In this document: piece after piece, positions 1 to 7,122 of the stretch
Numbering within the stretch: position 1 is the stretch's first letter
How the letters are laid out: every line of letters starts with the position of its first letter
Virus record (IMG/VR): IMGVR_UViG_3300046007_006019
Location: 1 to 23,386 of that record
Length of the DNA: 23,386 nucleotides
Reading direction: 5' to 3' (one strand)
Source: a virus
Position numbers and translations under genes: made by a program
The notes under the pieces: generated by a model
Database searches by the model: none
Seen by the model: the letters and a program-made list of their open reading frames with translations, nothing else
Told to the model about the DNA's origin: nothing

Positions 1-236
1 AAACTATATTTGAAATAGAAAACTACTTGACAGATGAAAGCGGAAGATATCCCGATAAAGACAATCACACTTTAGATTTACAGCGTTATGTAGTAAAGTG
101 GTTAGAAAAAAATATAGCAGGGTTTGAAGATAGGCAAGTTATAGTTTCACCTGAGAGTGTTTCACATGTAGCGTTGGCAAAGCATCAACTTTGGGGAACT
201 CCGATAGAACCTGCTGAGGATTGGCCGTTTTTATGA
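1..236 (+). CDS. terL: Terminase large subunit, C-terminal end (partial, starts outside the window)
   Basis: The frame is open from the left edge, so this is the last ~78 residues of a longer protein; the TTG codon at 27 is an internal Leu, not a start. The tail carries the pattern DNHTLDLQRYVV, which resembles the N/D-H-x-L-D-x-x-R-Y element that closes the RNase H-like nuclease domain of phage large terminases. That domain cuts concatemeric DNA during head filling, and the enzyme docks on the portal. The position, two genes before the portal in the same direction, fits the usual order. The ATPase domain and the first nuclease aspartates lie outside the window, so the call rests on this short motif plus context. 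The stop TGA overlaps the next start as ATGA. Confidence 0.72.
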   Translation, partial: TIFEIENYLTDESGRYPDKDNHTLDLQRYVVKWLEKNIAGFEDRQVIVSPESVSHVALAKHQLWGTPIEPAEDWPFL

Positions 237-580
237 ATGATTTACACATTGCTATTATAGGGGCGATTATCCTTAATTTTTATTTATTGGGTAGACTATC
301 TACATTAATACAGATAACTAAAAAGCAATCTGATATAACCGCACTAGCTTCCATTCATGCGTTAATATCCTCTGAGGGGCTACGTCGTTCTACTATTATT
401 CAAAGGATTATAGAAAAGTATAATATAGTTGATAATGACCTAGCTAATAAAGCTAATGAATTAGACAAGGAACTGCAAGACGCTATTTTAGGTACTTCCG
501 AGAAAATAACAGCCGAAAAATTGAAAATAAAACAGGAACTCTGGGGGGCGAATAACTTAAAGCCTGAGGACTTAGTATAA
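233..580 (+). CDS. Small protein with one N-terminal membrane helix, function unknown
   Basis: About 115 residues. I take ATG 233, which overlaps the terminase stop as ATGA and has GAGGA at 216-220 (12 nt upstream), rather than TTG 221, which leaves no room for a ribosome site. Residues ~4-22 (LHIAIIGAIILNFYLLGRL) form one hydrophobic helix. The rest is charged and helical (ALASIHALISSEGLRR; a Glu/Lys-rich stretch near the end). An acidic residue precedes the helix and Arg/Lys residues follow it. By the positive-inside rule that suggests the C-terminus faces the cytoplasm, which argues against a classical inner spanin. A holin-like or packaging-accessory role is possible, but I do not recognise a family. 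It is translationally coupled to the terminase before it and the portal after it. Confidence 0.7.
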   Translation: MNDLHIAIIGAIILNFYLLGRLSTLIQITKKQSDITALASIHALISSEGLRRSTIIQRIIEKYNIVDNDLANKANELDKELQDAILGTSEKITAEKLKIKQELWGANNLKPEDLV

Positions 581-2766
581 TGACATCCGCTTACGACACA
601 ATCTTACAATACCAAGAAAGAACGATAAAAGGCGGTCAAAGCTACGCGACTACTAACGAGCTATTCCCCTTCCCTTTAGTTGCTTATGCTGATGATGAAG
701 AAAAGTTATTAAATTGGTTAGAGGATACATGCGAAGCCTTGCAGATTATGCAAAGAGACCGCGCATGGCAGATGATTGAGAATGTCAACTTTTATAATGG
801 TATTCAGCATCTTGCTGAAAACGAATTTAGTGATGGTATCGCTAGAGATATGAGAGGGCAATATCTCCAAGATGGTGATATTTTTGTAATGAATCATGCT
901 AGGGATTTTATTAATCAAAAAGTCTCGATGTTAACTAGATTTAAACCTGCAATAAACGTGCTTCCTTGGAATAGCACCTACCACGACAGGTTAGGGGCTA
1001 AGTTTAGCAAAAGAGCTATTGACACTATTTTTTATGAGAACGAAATAGGCCAGATTGCAAGAGATGTAGCTTTTCATGCTGCTACTTGCGGCGAAGGATA
1101 CGCAAGAATCAAGTGGGATAAAACTATAGGAGAGCTTACTCAACAACAAGCACAAGCCAATATAGCAGCGCGAGAAATCGGGCTGATAGATCCGAAAGAG
1201 ATTATGACTCCTTATGAAGCCTCAGATGGTAGCATGGTTTATTTTGACATGCAGCAGAGGCTAGGAGATGTAAGGATTGAATTTTTATATCCTTGGATGG
1301 TGCTTAAAGAACCTGCTTATTCTTGGCGCGATGTTAATTATCTCTTTGTATTGCATGTAAAGCACCTAGAACAAGTTAGGATGGAGAATCCTACCGTAGA
1401 TATAGATGGAAGCATGGGGCGAACTGATGGCCGATATAAAGGGCTATTTACTAGCTTTTTAGGTGAAGGCGAATACGTCGTAGAGGTAGAATTTTACCAC
1501 AAGCCTACTGAATTTTTAGATTCTGGTTTTTATGCTAAGTTTTGCGCCGGAACATTGCTAGAAACTGCACCTTTACCTTTTAAGAAGCTCCCTATAGCAA
1601 GATTAACAGATTATGACGACTTGATTACTCCTCATGGACGGTCGTTTTTAACTGATATTAGGCCGCCATTAATACTACATAATAAGTTATTAAATTTGAT
1701 GTATAGGAACGTCGCAATAGCCGGTCATCCTAAGCTATTAGTGCAAAGGGGAACTGTAAACCTAACCTCAATGGCGGCGGGTCCTCTCATTGTAGAATAT
1801 GACGGGCAAGTAAGGCCGGAGATTATGACGTTTAATGCAATTGGTGGGGAAGTATTTAGCCTAGCACAAAACTTTATGAACCAGATTCAGCAAGTGGCTG
1901 GAGTGTTTGGTTTATCAAGAGGCGACACTGTTCCCAATGCTAGGGCGGCTGAGATTCTCAGTATTTACCAAGAGCAAGAAGAACAGCGGAACGGACCCCT
2001 AACCGACAAGTGGATCGCATGGATTGAAAAACTTGCAAAGTTGACTCTTGATTGTGCTGCTGAAAATTACAAGGCAGATGACAACCGAGCACTAAGGATT
2101 TTTGGTAAAAATAACGGTTATAAGCTCCGTAGATTATTAGATGTTGATGGACTGAAAGGTCCTTCTTCTGTAATTGTAGAAAGGACTACAAGTCTAGATG
2201 ATACTAGACAAGGGAAAATAAATAAGATTGTACAACTGCAACAGCTCCCTATGGGTGATGGTGCTCCTGGAGTGTTTAAGCGCGAGCAGATTATAAGGAT
2301 GCTTGATTTAGCTGATACAGAAACCTTTTTCGACTTGTATACTGCTGCGGTAGATTCAGCACAAAGCGAAAACGAAGATATGTACGAGGGGCTACCTGTG
2401 GAAGCTCCGCAACCGTACCAGAATTTGCCAGTGCACTGGAACGAGCACTTCTTATTTATGCAATCAAAGGAATTTTCAGACACAACAAGTGTCCCGCAAG
2501 CAGTTAGACAGTATTTTGCGGAACATCTTTTAGCTACTGAATATTTGATGTATGAGAAAGCCAAGAAATCGTTTGCTTTTGCTCAAGAGCTGATGACCAT
2601 GCCTCACTTCCCTTGTTTATTGGAGATAGGGTCACAATCAGCTATACCTGAGACTCAAGCGACTATTGCACAGATTCTTTTACTTCACCAACAGCCGCCG
2701 TTACCAGCCGCGCCGATGGAGGTAGCTCCAGAGGTACCAGCTACTACGGAGGAACCAACTGTATAG
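580..2766 (+). CDS. Portal protein, P22-size
   Basis: 728 residues, close to the ~725 of the P22 portal gp1. Portals form the dodecameric ring at one head vertex, through which DNA is packaged by terminase and later ejected. The N-terminal region (residues ~45-200) has the helical pattern WQMIENVNFYNGIQH, a segment rich in N-H-x-x-x-F-I-N-Q-K-V, and an A-x-x-T-C-G-E-G-Y-x-R-I-K-W element, all typical of portal wing and stem regions. Residues ~440-480 hold a G-L-S-R-G-D-T-x-P-N-A-R-A-A-E-I helical segment resembling the portal stem/crown helix. The C-terminus (from ~660) is helical, then Pro/Gln/Glu-rich, as in barrel extensions of podoviral portals. The start overlaps the previous stop (TAATG), with GAGGA about 10 nt upstream. 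Family assignment rests on pattern, length and position between terminase and scaffold/capsid. Confidence 0.85.
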   Translation: MTSAYDTILQYQERTIKGGQSYATTNELFPFPLVAYADDEEKLLNWLEDTCEALQIMQRDRAWQMIENVNFYNGIQHLAENEFSDGIARDMRGQYLQDGDIFVMNHARDFINQKVSMLTRFKPAINVLPWNSTYHDRLGAKFSKRAIDTIFYENEIGQIARDVAFHAATCGEGYARIKWDKTIGELTQQQAQANIAAREIGLIDPKEIMTPYEASDGSMVYFDMQQRLGDVRIEFLYPWMVLKEPAYSWRDVNYLFVLHVKHLEQVRMENPTVDIDGSMGRTDGRYKGLFTSFLGEGEYVVEVEFYHKPTEFLDSGFYAKFCAGTLLETAPLPFKKLPIARLTDYDDLITPHGRSFLTDIRPPLILHNKLLNLMYRNVAIAGHPKLLVQRGTVNLTSMAAGPLIVEYDGQVRPEIMTFNAIGGEVFSLAQNFMNQIQQVAGVFGLSRGDTVPNARAAEILSIYQEQEEQRNGPLTDKWIAWIEKLAKLTLDCAAENYKADDNRALRIFGKNNGYKLRRLLDVDGLKGPSSVIVERTTSLDDTRQGKINKIVQLQQLPMGDGAPGVFKREQIIRMLDLADTETFFDLYTAAVDSAQSENEDMYEGLPVEAPQPYQNLPVHWNEHFLFMQSKEFSDTTSVPQAVRQYFAEHLLATEYLMYEKAKKSFAFAQELMTMPHFPCLLEIGSQSAIPETQATIAQILLLHQQPPLPAAPMEVAPEVPATTEEPTV

Positions 2767-2779
2767 ATAAAGAGGAAAA

Positions 2780-4003
2780 ATGGAACAAACACCAAGCGGA
2801 AACAATACACCAAGCTTTGATGGATCGAATTTTAACATCGACCAGATGAGCCGATTGATAGAGGAAGTCGAAACTAATGCTGAACTGGACGAAGTGGCTC
2901 CTTCTGCTGAAGAAACAAGCGAAGAAAAAGTTGAGACACAAGAAGAGGGAGATGATGCTCTTAGTGAATCTTTGGAGGTTGAGGATTCTAGCGACGACGA
3001 AGAAAAAGACGAAATAGAAGAAGATGCTGAAAAACCTGAAGAGCCTGAAAGTAAACTAATTAAGGCTAAGAAAGGAGATAAAGAGTTTAGTGTCCCTGAA
3101 GATGCAGTCGTTCCGGTAAAAGTCAATGGCAAAATTACTCAGGTACCTATTAAAGATTTAGCTGCTGATTATAGCGGTAGGACTGAAATACAAAAACGAT
3201 TTACTCAATTAGACAACGAAAAAAAGACTTACGAGAAAGAAAGAGACTCTTTTGTTACCCATAAAAACGAGATAAGCGCACATTTGCAGCTTATGGCGAC
3301 GCTGGAGCCTGATGAATTTATTCATCATTTAGCGACTTTAAAAGGCGAAGACCCTGACGAGCTATATGGGCGGATGGTGCAAAAAACCGTTGAGTTAATC
3401 AACACAATGGCTGGAATGACTCCAGAAGTTAGAAAGATTTATAATGAGAACAGGAAGTACAAGATACAACAAGCACTTGCGCAAAAAGCAAAAGAGCTAA
3501 ACGAAAGCTCAACTAAAAAAACAAAAGAACAAGAGGTTAAAGATAAAGCAAAACAACAAGTATTTGCACAGATGGAAAAACTTGAGATTACACAGGATGA
3601 ATTTTTTGCTGCTGGTGAAAAGATGGCCACTCTTATTGATGAGGGTAAGATTGAGGGTAACTTTAATGAATACGATATTCTAGAATGGGCTAGAGAAGAA
3701 AAAGTATTGACATTGATTGATGATACAGTTAAAGTCGAGCTACCTAAAGCCACTACTGAGTATAAAAAGAATCTCAGGAAAGCTTTAAAAGCTGAGGAAG
3801 CCTATTTAGGTAGGTATCTAACTACAGATGAAATCTCAGCTATAGTTGAGCGATTAATTAAAGATGATCGCGCGGCTGTTAAGAAAAACCTAAGTACGAA
3901 AGCGGATACCGCTACATCTCAAAGGGCACGTTCTAAAACAGCAAACACAAAAGATGAAAAACTAGTCCTCTCCGACTTTATGAGATTTATGGGGAGAGTT
4001 TAA
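2780..4003 (+). CDS. Capsid scaffolding protein
   Basis: 407 residues between portal and capsid genes, the classic scaffold slot. Scaffolds fill the procapsid, guide coat assembly and then leave. Residues ~28-95 are strongly acidic (runs of Glu/Asp/Ser). Residues ~110-135 contain VKVNGKITQVPIKDLAADYS, a short domain often seen in phage scaffold or head-assembly proteins. From ~135 to 350 the chain is charged and helical with coiled-coil character. The C-terminal ~45 residues are basic (KKNLSTKADTATSQRARSK) and end in a short amphipathic segment. In P22 gp8 a basic C-terminal helix-turn-helix binds coat, so this end may do the same (inference). The ribosome site AGAGGAA just before ATG 2780 is the best in the head region. 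No protease domain is visible. Confidence 0.8.
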   Translation: MEQTPSGNNTPSFDGSNFNIDQMSRLIEEVETNAELDEVAPSAEETSEEKVETQEEGDDALSESLEVEDSSDDEEKDEIEEDAEKPEEPESKLIKAKKGDKEFSVPEDAVVPVKVNGKITQVPIKDLAADYSGRTEIQKRFTQLDNEKKTYEKERDSFVTHKNEISAHLQLMATLEPDEFIHHLATLKGEDPDELYGRMVQKTVELINTMAGMTPEVRKIYNENRKYKIQQALAQKAKELNESSTKKTKEQEVKDKAKQQVFAQMEKLEITQDEFFAAGEKMATLIDEGKIEGNFNEYDILEWAREEKVLTLIDDTVKVELPKATTEYKKNLRKALKAEEAYLGRYLTTDEISAIVERLIKDDRAAVKKNLSTKADTATSQRARSKTANTKDEKLVLSDFMRFMGRV

Positions 4004-4027
4004 AAGTGTTTGTTAAAATTTTAGAAA

Positions 4028-5371
4028 ATGTCCAATATTACAAAACTTACTGATGCAGATATTGCCCGTTTACTTAAACGGCGATACCGACCTTTAGCCA
4101 ATAACACTTACGCTTTTTATGATGCGATCCTTGCACAATTCCCAAGCGAAATTGGAGGATTCGGCGAAGAGTTACAAAGAACAATCCAGACCTCTCTAGG
4201 TGGATCGGTTGGTGCGTCTTTAGACGGCTCCGCGCTTCCAGGGTCTAACGTAGCGGCTACTATCCGTGAAGCACATTCAGGAAAACGACACTACGCTAGA
4301 GCGATGATTGACCAATACGCTATTGAAAATAGCAGACAATCTGAGGACGCAATAGTAAAAGTTGTTGACTTTGAAATTAAAAATAAACTTCTCTCTTTCA
4401 ATAGAAACCGAGCGAGAAATTTTTTCAACGATACAACCGGAGTTTTAGGACAATTTAGTGCGGCCTCTGGTATAGGTGGGACTGCTGCGAATCCAACAGT
4501 AACTATTCAAAGTGGCGGACGTTATAGACGACGACCATTACACTTTGAGCCAAAAGATTTTGTTAACGTAGGTGAAGCCGGTTTAGTTGCTAGCGGAATC
4601 GCGGCTGCTATTCCTCCTTTTACAACTGCGCCTAACTCTAGCGTATTTGAGATAACCTCATATAACAAAAACACTGGCGTACTTTCATTAAAAAGAATAA
4701 GCGGGTCTTTAGATATTACAACTGGGTTAGATGCTCTGAAGTTTTATAACGTATACATGCAAAACTCTTGGACTGCTGATAGAACAGGGATTTTTGATGT
4801 ATTATTTGCTAGCTCAATCTACGGAGTGACGAAGCAATACCGCTACGAGCCTTTTATAGTACCAGGGACAACAGCATCGGATGTTGGGGGCGTAGAACTT
4901 ACACCAGATCTAATCACTAGCGTATTTGACCAATACAGCGCAGAGACAGACGGAAAGAGTTTTACTCATATCGTGCTCCCTCCTTTACAATGGCGGAAAC
5001 TAAAAAACCAATTAGAAGGCCAAGGCGTAAGACTCCAAGGAACGACCGTAAAAGCTGCAAGCTCTGGAATAGGCGACAAAAACGTATTTGCTGAAATTGG
5101 ATACAATGCAATCAAATACTACGGCCAAGACAACAACTGCGTATTAATGCAACATAGATTGCTACGCGATGACATGGTAGTATTCTTTAATAAAAATGAG
5201 CATGTTATCCGTGATATTATGCCCGCCGGTTGGTTTGAGAAAGACGGCACGATGTGGCTAAGACTACCAGAGCAAGACTTCTACGAAGCGCGGTATGGTT
5301 GCTACGGTGATAACTTGTTTAACCCTTACCACTTTGGATTTATTCAGAACCTATCTATCACAGAAGGATAA
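4028..5371 (+). CDS. Major capsid protein
   Basis: 447 residues directly after the scaffold. The N-terminal half has the capsid-like pattern R-x-Y-x-P-L-A-N-N-T-Y-A-F-Y-D-A-I, then a Gly/Ser-rich loop (residues ~55-75), then a long helix (HYARAMIDQYAIENSRQSED) that looks like the spine region of HK97-fold shells. Residues ~165-240 are beta-rich (FEITSYNKNTGVLSLKRISG) and could be an inserted domain like the one in P22 coat. The second half (FTHIVLPPLQWRKLKNQ; NEHVIRDIMPAGWFEKDGT) resembles the axial domain. Roughly 400 copies would form the head shell. The start lies 24 nt after the scaffold stop and has no recognisable Shine-Dalgarno site; a 10-bp palindrome TAAAATTTTA sits at 4014-4023. The exact capsid family cannot be fixed by eye. 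Confidence 0.82.
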   Translation: MSNITKLTDADIARLLKRRYRPLANNTYAFYDAILAQFPSEIGGFGEELQRTIQTSLGGSVGASLDGSALPGSNVAATIREAHSGKRHYARAMIDQYAIENSRQSEDAIVKVVDFEIKNKLLSFNRNRARNFFNDTTGVLGQFSAASGIGGTAANPTVTIQSGGRYRRRPLHFEPKDFVNVGEAGLVASGIAAAIPPFTTAPNSSVFEITSYNKNTGVLSLKRISGSLDITTGLDALKFYNVYMQNSWTADRTGIFDVLFASSIYGVTKQYRYEPFIVPGTTASDVGGVELTPDLITSVFDQYSAETDGKSFTHIVLPPLQWRKLKNQLEGQGVRLQGTTVKAASSGIGDKNVFAEIGYNAIKYYGQDNNCVLMQHRLLRDDMVVFFNKNEHVIRDIMPAGWFEKDGTMWLRLPEQDFYEARYGCYGDNLFNPYHFGFIQNLSITEG

Positions 5372-5373
5372 GA

Positions 5374-5763
5374 ATGGGATTTTTAAGACCAAGATGGATT
5401 GAGCAGAAGCAAGATTTAGGCTTAATCCTTATTACATTCCGAGTAGATGCCTCTGAGGTACCTGCCACAGCTTCCGCAAAAGCTACCGATGCCGCGAATA
5501 AAGCGGCATTACCTGAAGGATGGAACCATGCGATAGTAAATAAGCCTGCTACTGGTAGGTTTGTTTTTAGCTTATCGGCTCCTTCGGCTAGGGACATCGT
5601 AATCCAAGGTATTACTATAGAGGGGACAACCGCTAGACTACATGGTGTGACTGCCATAGGTAAAACGGGTTTTGAAGTGCAGACGTATAATAGCGGTGGA
5701 ACTCTTACAGATAATGATTTTTTTGTAACTATAGGCGTGTTTAAAACTAACAAGGTTTACTAA
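5374..5763 (+). CDS. Small beta-rich virion protein, possible head decoration
   Basis: 129 residues, starting 2 nt after the capsid stop with AAGGA about 5 nt upstream of ATG. The sequence alternates short hydrophobic strands with Gly/Thr/Asn turns: RFVFSLSAPSA, IVIQGITIEG, and a C-terminal NDFFVTIGVFKTNK. Residues ~28-45 are an Ala/Lys-rich helix. No cysteines, membrane helix or enzymatic motif are visible. A gene immediately behind the major capsid gene commonly encodes a decoration, stabilising or head-completion protein, so a structural role is inferred from position and composition only. I do not recognise the family. The stop overlaps the next start as TAATG, so the two are likely coupled. 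Confidence 0.72.
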   Translation: MGFLRPRWIEQKQDLGLILITFRVDASEVPATASAKATDAANKAALPEGWNHAIVNKPATGRFVFSLSAPSARDIVIQGITIEGTTARLHGVTAIGKTGFEVQTYNSGGTLTDNDFFVTIGVFKTNKVY

Positions 5764-6302
5764 TGGGTGTTGATAGAGGACTAGAAATTTTAAGCCGATT
5801 GGTACGCTTACAAAGCGATGCTGGAGACATAGAAATAGCAAACACTGATGCAACTGGGAAGCTATCAGCTACGCTAGGAGCATCGGCGATATTAGAACTA
5901 TTTGCTGGTACTGATAAAGTCATTGACGTAGCTGCTGGATTAAAACTCAAGATAGAGACAAAGACAGCAACAACCGCGGATGCTACCGAGACGTTAATAT
6001 GGAATCGTGCAGTCCCGACCTCTGGATGTGTGGGGGCATTGGCTTTTGTAGTTGCTAAACATACAGGCGCAAACGCTGATGGCCTTGTAGCTGTAGTTTG
6101 GAACGCTTGCACAAACAACGCTGGTACTACTGCAATACTTAACGCAACAGACGGCGGATCTGTAATAGAAAATGCATCGGGATCGCCTACTACGGATTTT
6201 GATGTCAATAATACAGCGGACACGATAGAATTAAATGTAACTGGTATAGCTGCGCAAACTTATAAGTGGACGGCTATTATAGCTTCATTTGAAGTAGTTT
6301 AA
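5763..6302 (+). CDS. Beta-rich Ala/Thr-rich virion protein, possible head decoration
   Basis: 179 residues, rich in Ala, Thr, Gly, Asp and Asn, with repeated hydrophobic strands (VGALAFVVAKHTG, LVAVVWNACTN) and almost no helix after the first 20 residues. This composition is typical of extracellular-stable phage surface proteins. The C-terminal stretch (DTIELNVTGIAAQTYKWTA) resembles the closing strands of a jelly-roll or immunoglobulin-like sandwich, but that is an impression from the pattern, not a family match. It overlaps the preceding stop by one base (TAATG) with only a weak AAGG upstream, suggesting translational coupling. An 11-bp RNA hairpin lies directly after its stop, at 6306-6331. 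Function is unassigned; a decoration or head-fibre role is the best guess. Confidence 0.7.
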   Translation: MGVDRGLEILSRLVRLQSDAGDIEIANTDATGKLSATLGASAILELFAGTDKVIDVAAGLKLKIETKTATTADATETLIWNRAVPTSGCVGALAFVVAKHTGANADGLVAVVWNACTNNAGTTAILNATDGGSVIENASGSPTTDFDVNNTADTIELNVTGIAAQTYKWTAIIASFEVV

Positions 6303-6305
6303 CGC

Positions 6306-6331
6306 TATAAGAGGGGGTATCTTCTTTTATA
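6306..6331 (+). other. Intercistronic RNA hairpin (11-bp stem, 4-nt loop)
   Basis: Transcribed from the plus strand, TATAAGAGGGG (6306-6316) pairs with CTTCTTTTATA (6321-6331) around the loop GTAT. All 11 positions pair: eight Watson-Crick and three G-U. The wobbles become mismatches on the opposite strand, so the structure is specific to the late transcript. It lies between a stop (6300-6302) and the ribosome site AAAGGTGGA (6335-6343) of the next gene. There is no T-run after the stem, so it is not a standard intrinsic terminator. It could be a processing site, an mRNA 3'-end stabiliser or an attenuator. Confidence 0.5.
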
Positions 6332-6344
6332 CTGGAAAGGTGGA

Positions 6345-6668
6345 ATGGCTTATAAGACTTTTGCAACTTCTGGGGTTGTAGCGGCTGCTTCAATTGCGGT
6401 GACTGGAAACGCTCCTACGCAATTAATTACAAACACTAGACAGGCGGTCATCGTTGCTATTGAAAATAAACTAGATCAACCGTTGCAGATTTTTTTTGAT
6501 AGGCCAGAAGCTCCGGCGGCTGGTGCTACTCCTGATTTAGTGCTTTTAGCTTCAACTAACATCACTTTAGATTTGCAAGCAAGCCGACGACGAACATCAT
6601 CAACAATTTATGGAAGGATTGGGGCTGGATCTGGTAGTGGATCAGTGGTGGTTAATATAGTAATGTAA
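6345..6668 (+). CDS. Small beta-rich protein, probable minor virion protein
   Basis: 107 residues with a strong ribosome site (AAAGGTGGA) ending about 2 nt before ATG 6345. The N-terminus (VVAAASIAVTGNAPTQL) is small and apolar but lacks the basic start and cleavage pattern of a signal peptide. The middle reads as strands (QAVIVAIENKL, LQIFFDRPE), and the end is Gly/Ser-rich with a terminal strand (SVVVNIVM). No catalytic motif is visible. It sits between the head proteins and the internal virion proteins, so a head-completion or minor structural role is plausible. Its own ribosome site and the upstream hairpin suggest it is translated independently of the preceding coupled pair. Confidence 0.65.
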   Translation: MAYKTFATSGVVAAASIAVTGNAPTQLITNTRQAVIVAIENKLDQPLQIFFDRPEAPAAGATPDLVLLASTNITLDLQASRRRTSSTIYGRIGAGSGSGSVVVNIVM

Positions 6669-6672
6669 GTTT

Positions 6673-7122
6673 ATGAAGATAAACTGGGGCAATATACTAA
6701 CTAATACAATCCAATCAGGGCTTGAAGTTGGAGCAAGTTACCTTGCCGGGGAACGACAACGAAAAGAGCAAGAAGAGCAAGAACAACAATTACAAGTCCA
6801 AGAAAACATTGCAGATGAAGAAGCAAGGCGGCGATTTGATGAGATGATGAAATACCGCTACGCTGCACTTGCACAACAAGGCGCAGGTGGTGGGACTGAC
6901 CCTAAGTTGTTAGCATTAAAACAAGCTGAACTTAAACTACAACAAAAACAATTAGCCGAAGAAGTGAAATACAATCAGGCTGTACTTGCTGCAAGAGAAA
7001 AAGAGGCTTTACAAGAGGGCTTTTTTAGAAAGCTACAAACTCAAGGTGAAGCGGAGCGAGTAAGATCCCAAGGATTCCGCGATTTATTATCGGCCTACCA
7101 GACAGCGTATGGCAATAGATAG
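6673..7122 (+). CDS. Helical Q/E-rich protein, likely internal virion (ejection) protein
   Basis: 149 residues. The first ~25 (WGNILTNTIQSGLEVGASYL) are mildly hydrophobic and glycine-spaced. Residues ~27-62 and ~77-135 are Gln/Glu/Lys/Ala-rich with heptad-like spacing (EQEEQEQQLQVQE, LKQAELKLQQKQLAEEVK), implying long coiled helices broken by a GAGGG hinge. Small Gln/Ala-rich helical proteins placed just before a virion lytic transglycosylase are typical of podoviral internal proteins such as T7 gp14 and P22 gp7, which leave the head and help form the DNA conduit through the cell envelope. That role is inferred from context, as no family signature is visible. The final 14 nt overlap the start of the next gene in a different frame, suggesting coupling. 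Confidence 0.68.
   Translation: MKINWGNILTNTIQSGLEVGASYLAGERQRKEQEEQEQQLQVQENIADEEARRRFDEMMKYRYAALAQQGAGGGTDPKLLALKQAELKLQQKQLAEEVKYNQAVLAAREKEALQEGFFRKLQTQGEAERVRSQGFRDLLSAYQTAYGNR

Noticed and set aside
2118-3132. Minus-strand open frames opposite the portal and scaffold genes
   Set aside because: They are Ser/Cys-rich mirror frames of well-supported plus-strand genes and have no recognisable domains or coherent operon context.
5358-6223. Two minus-strand open frames opposite the decoration-type genes
   Set aside because: They overlap coupled plus-strand genes almost completely, show biased Ala/Val/Ser composition typical of mirror frames, and would run against the operon.
6306-6331. Intrinsic terminator
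   Set aside because: The hairpin is good, but no T-run follows the stem and the next gene's ribosome site begins within a few bases.
6303-6344. T7-like phage promoter (CTATA followed by G-rich start) in the gap
   Set aside because: The resemblance is limited to CTATA plus a G-run, no second copy was seen in the window, and the same bases are explained by the RNA hairpin.
7109-7122. Programmed frameshift joining the helical protein to the transglycosylase
   Set aside because: There is a 14-nt overlap but no slippery heptamer was seen. The second frame has its own ATG and a complete catalytic domain, so ordinary coupling suffices.
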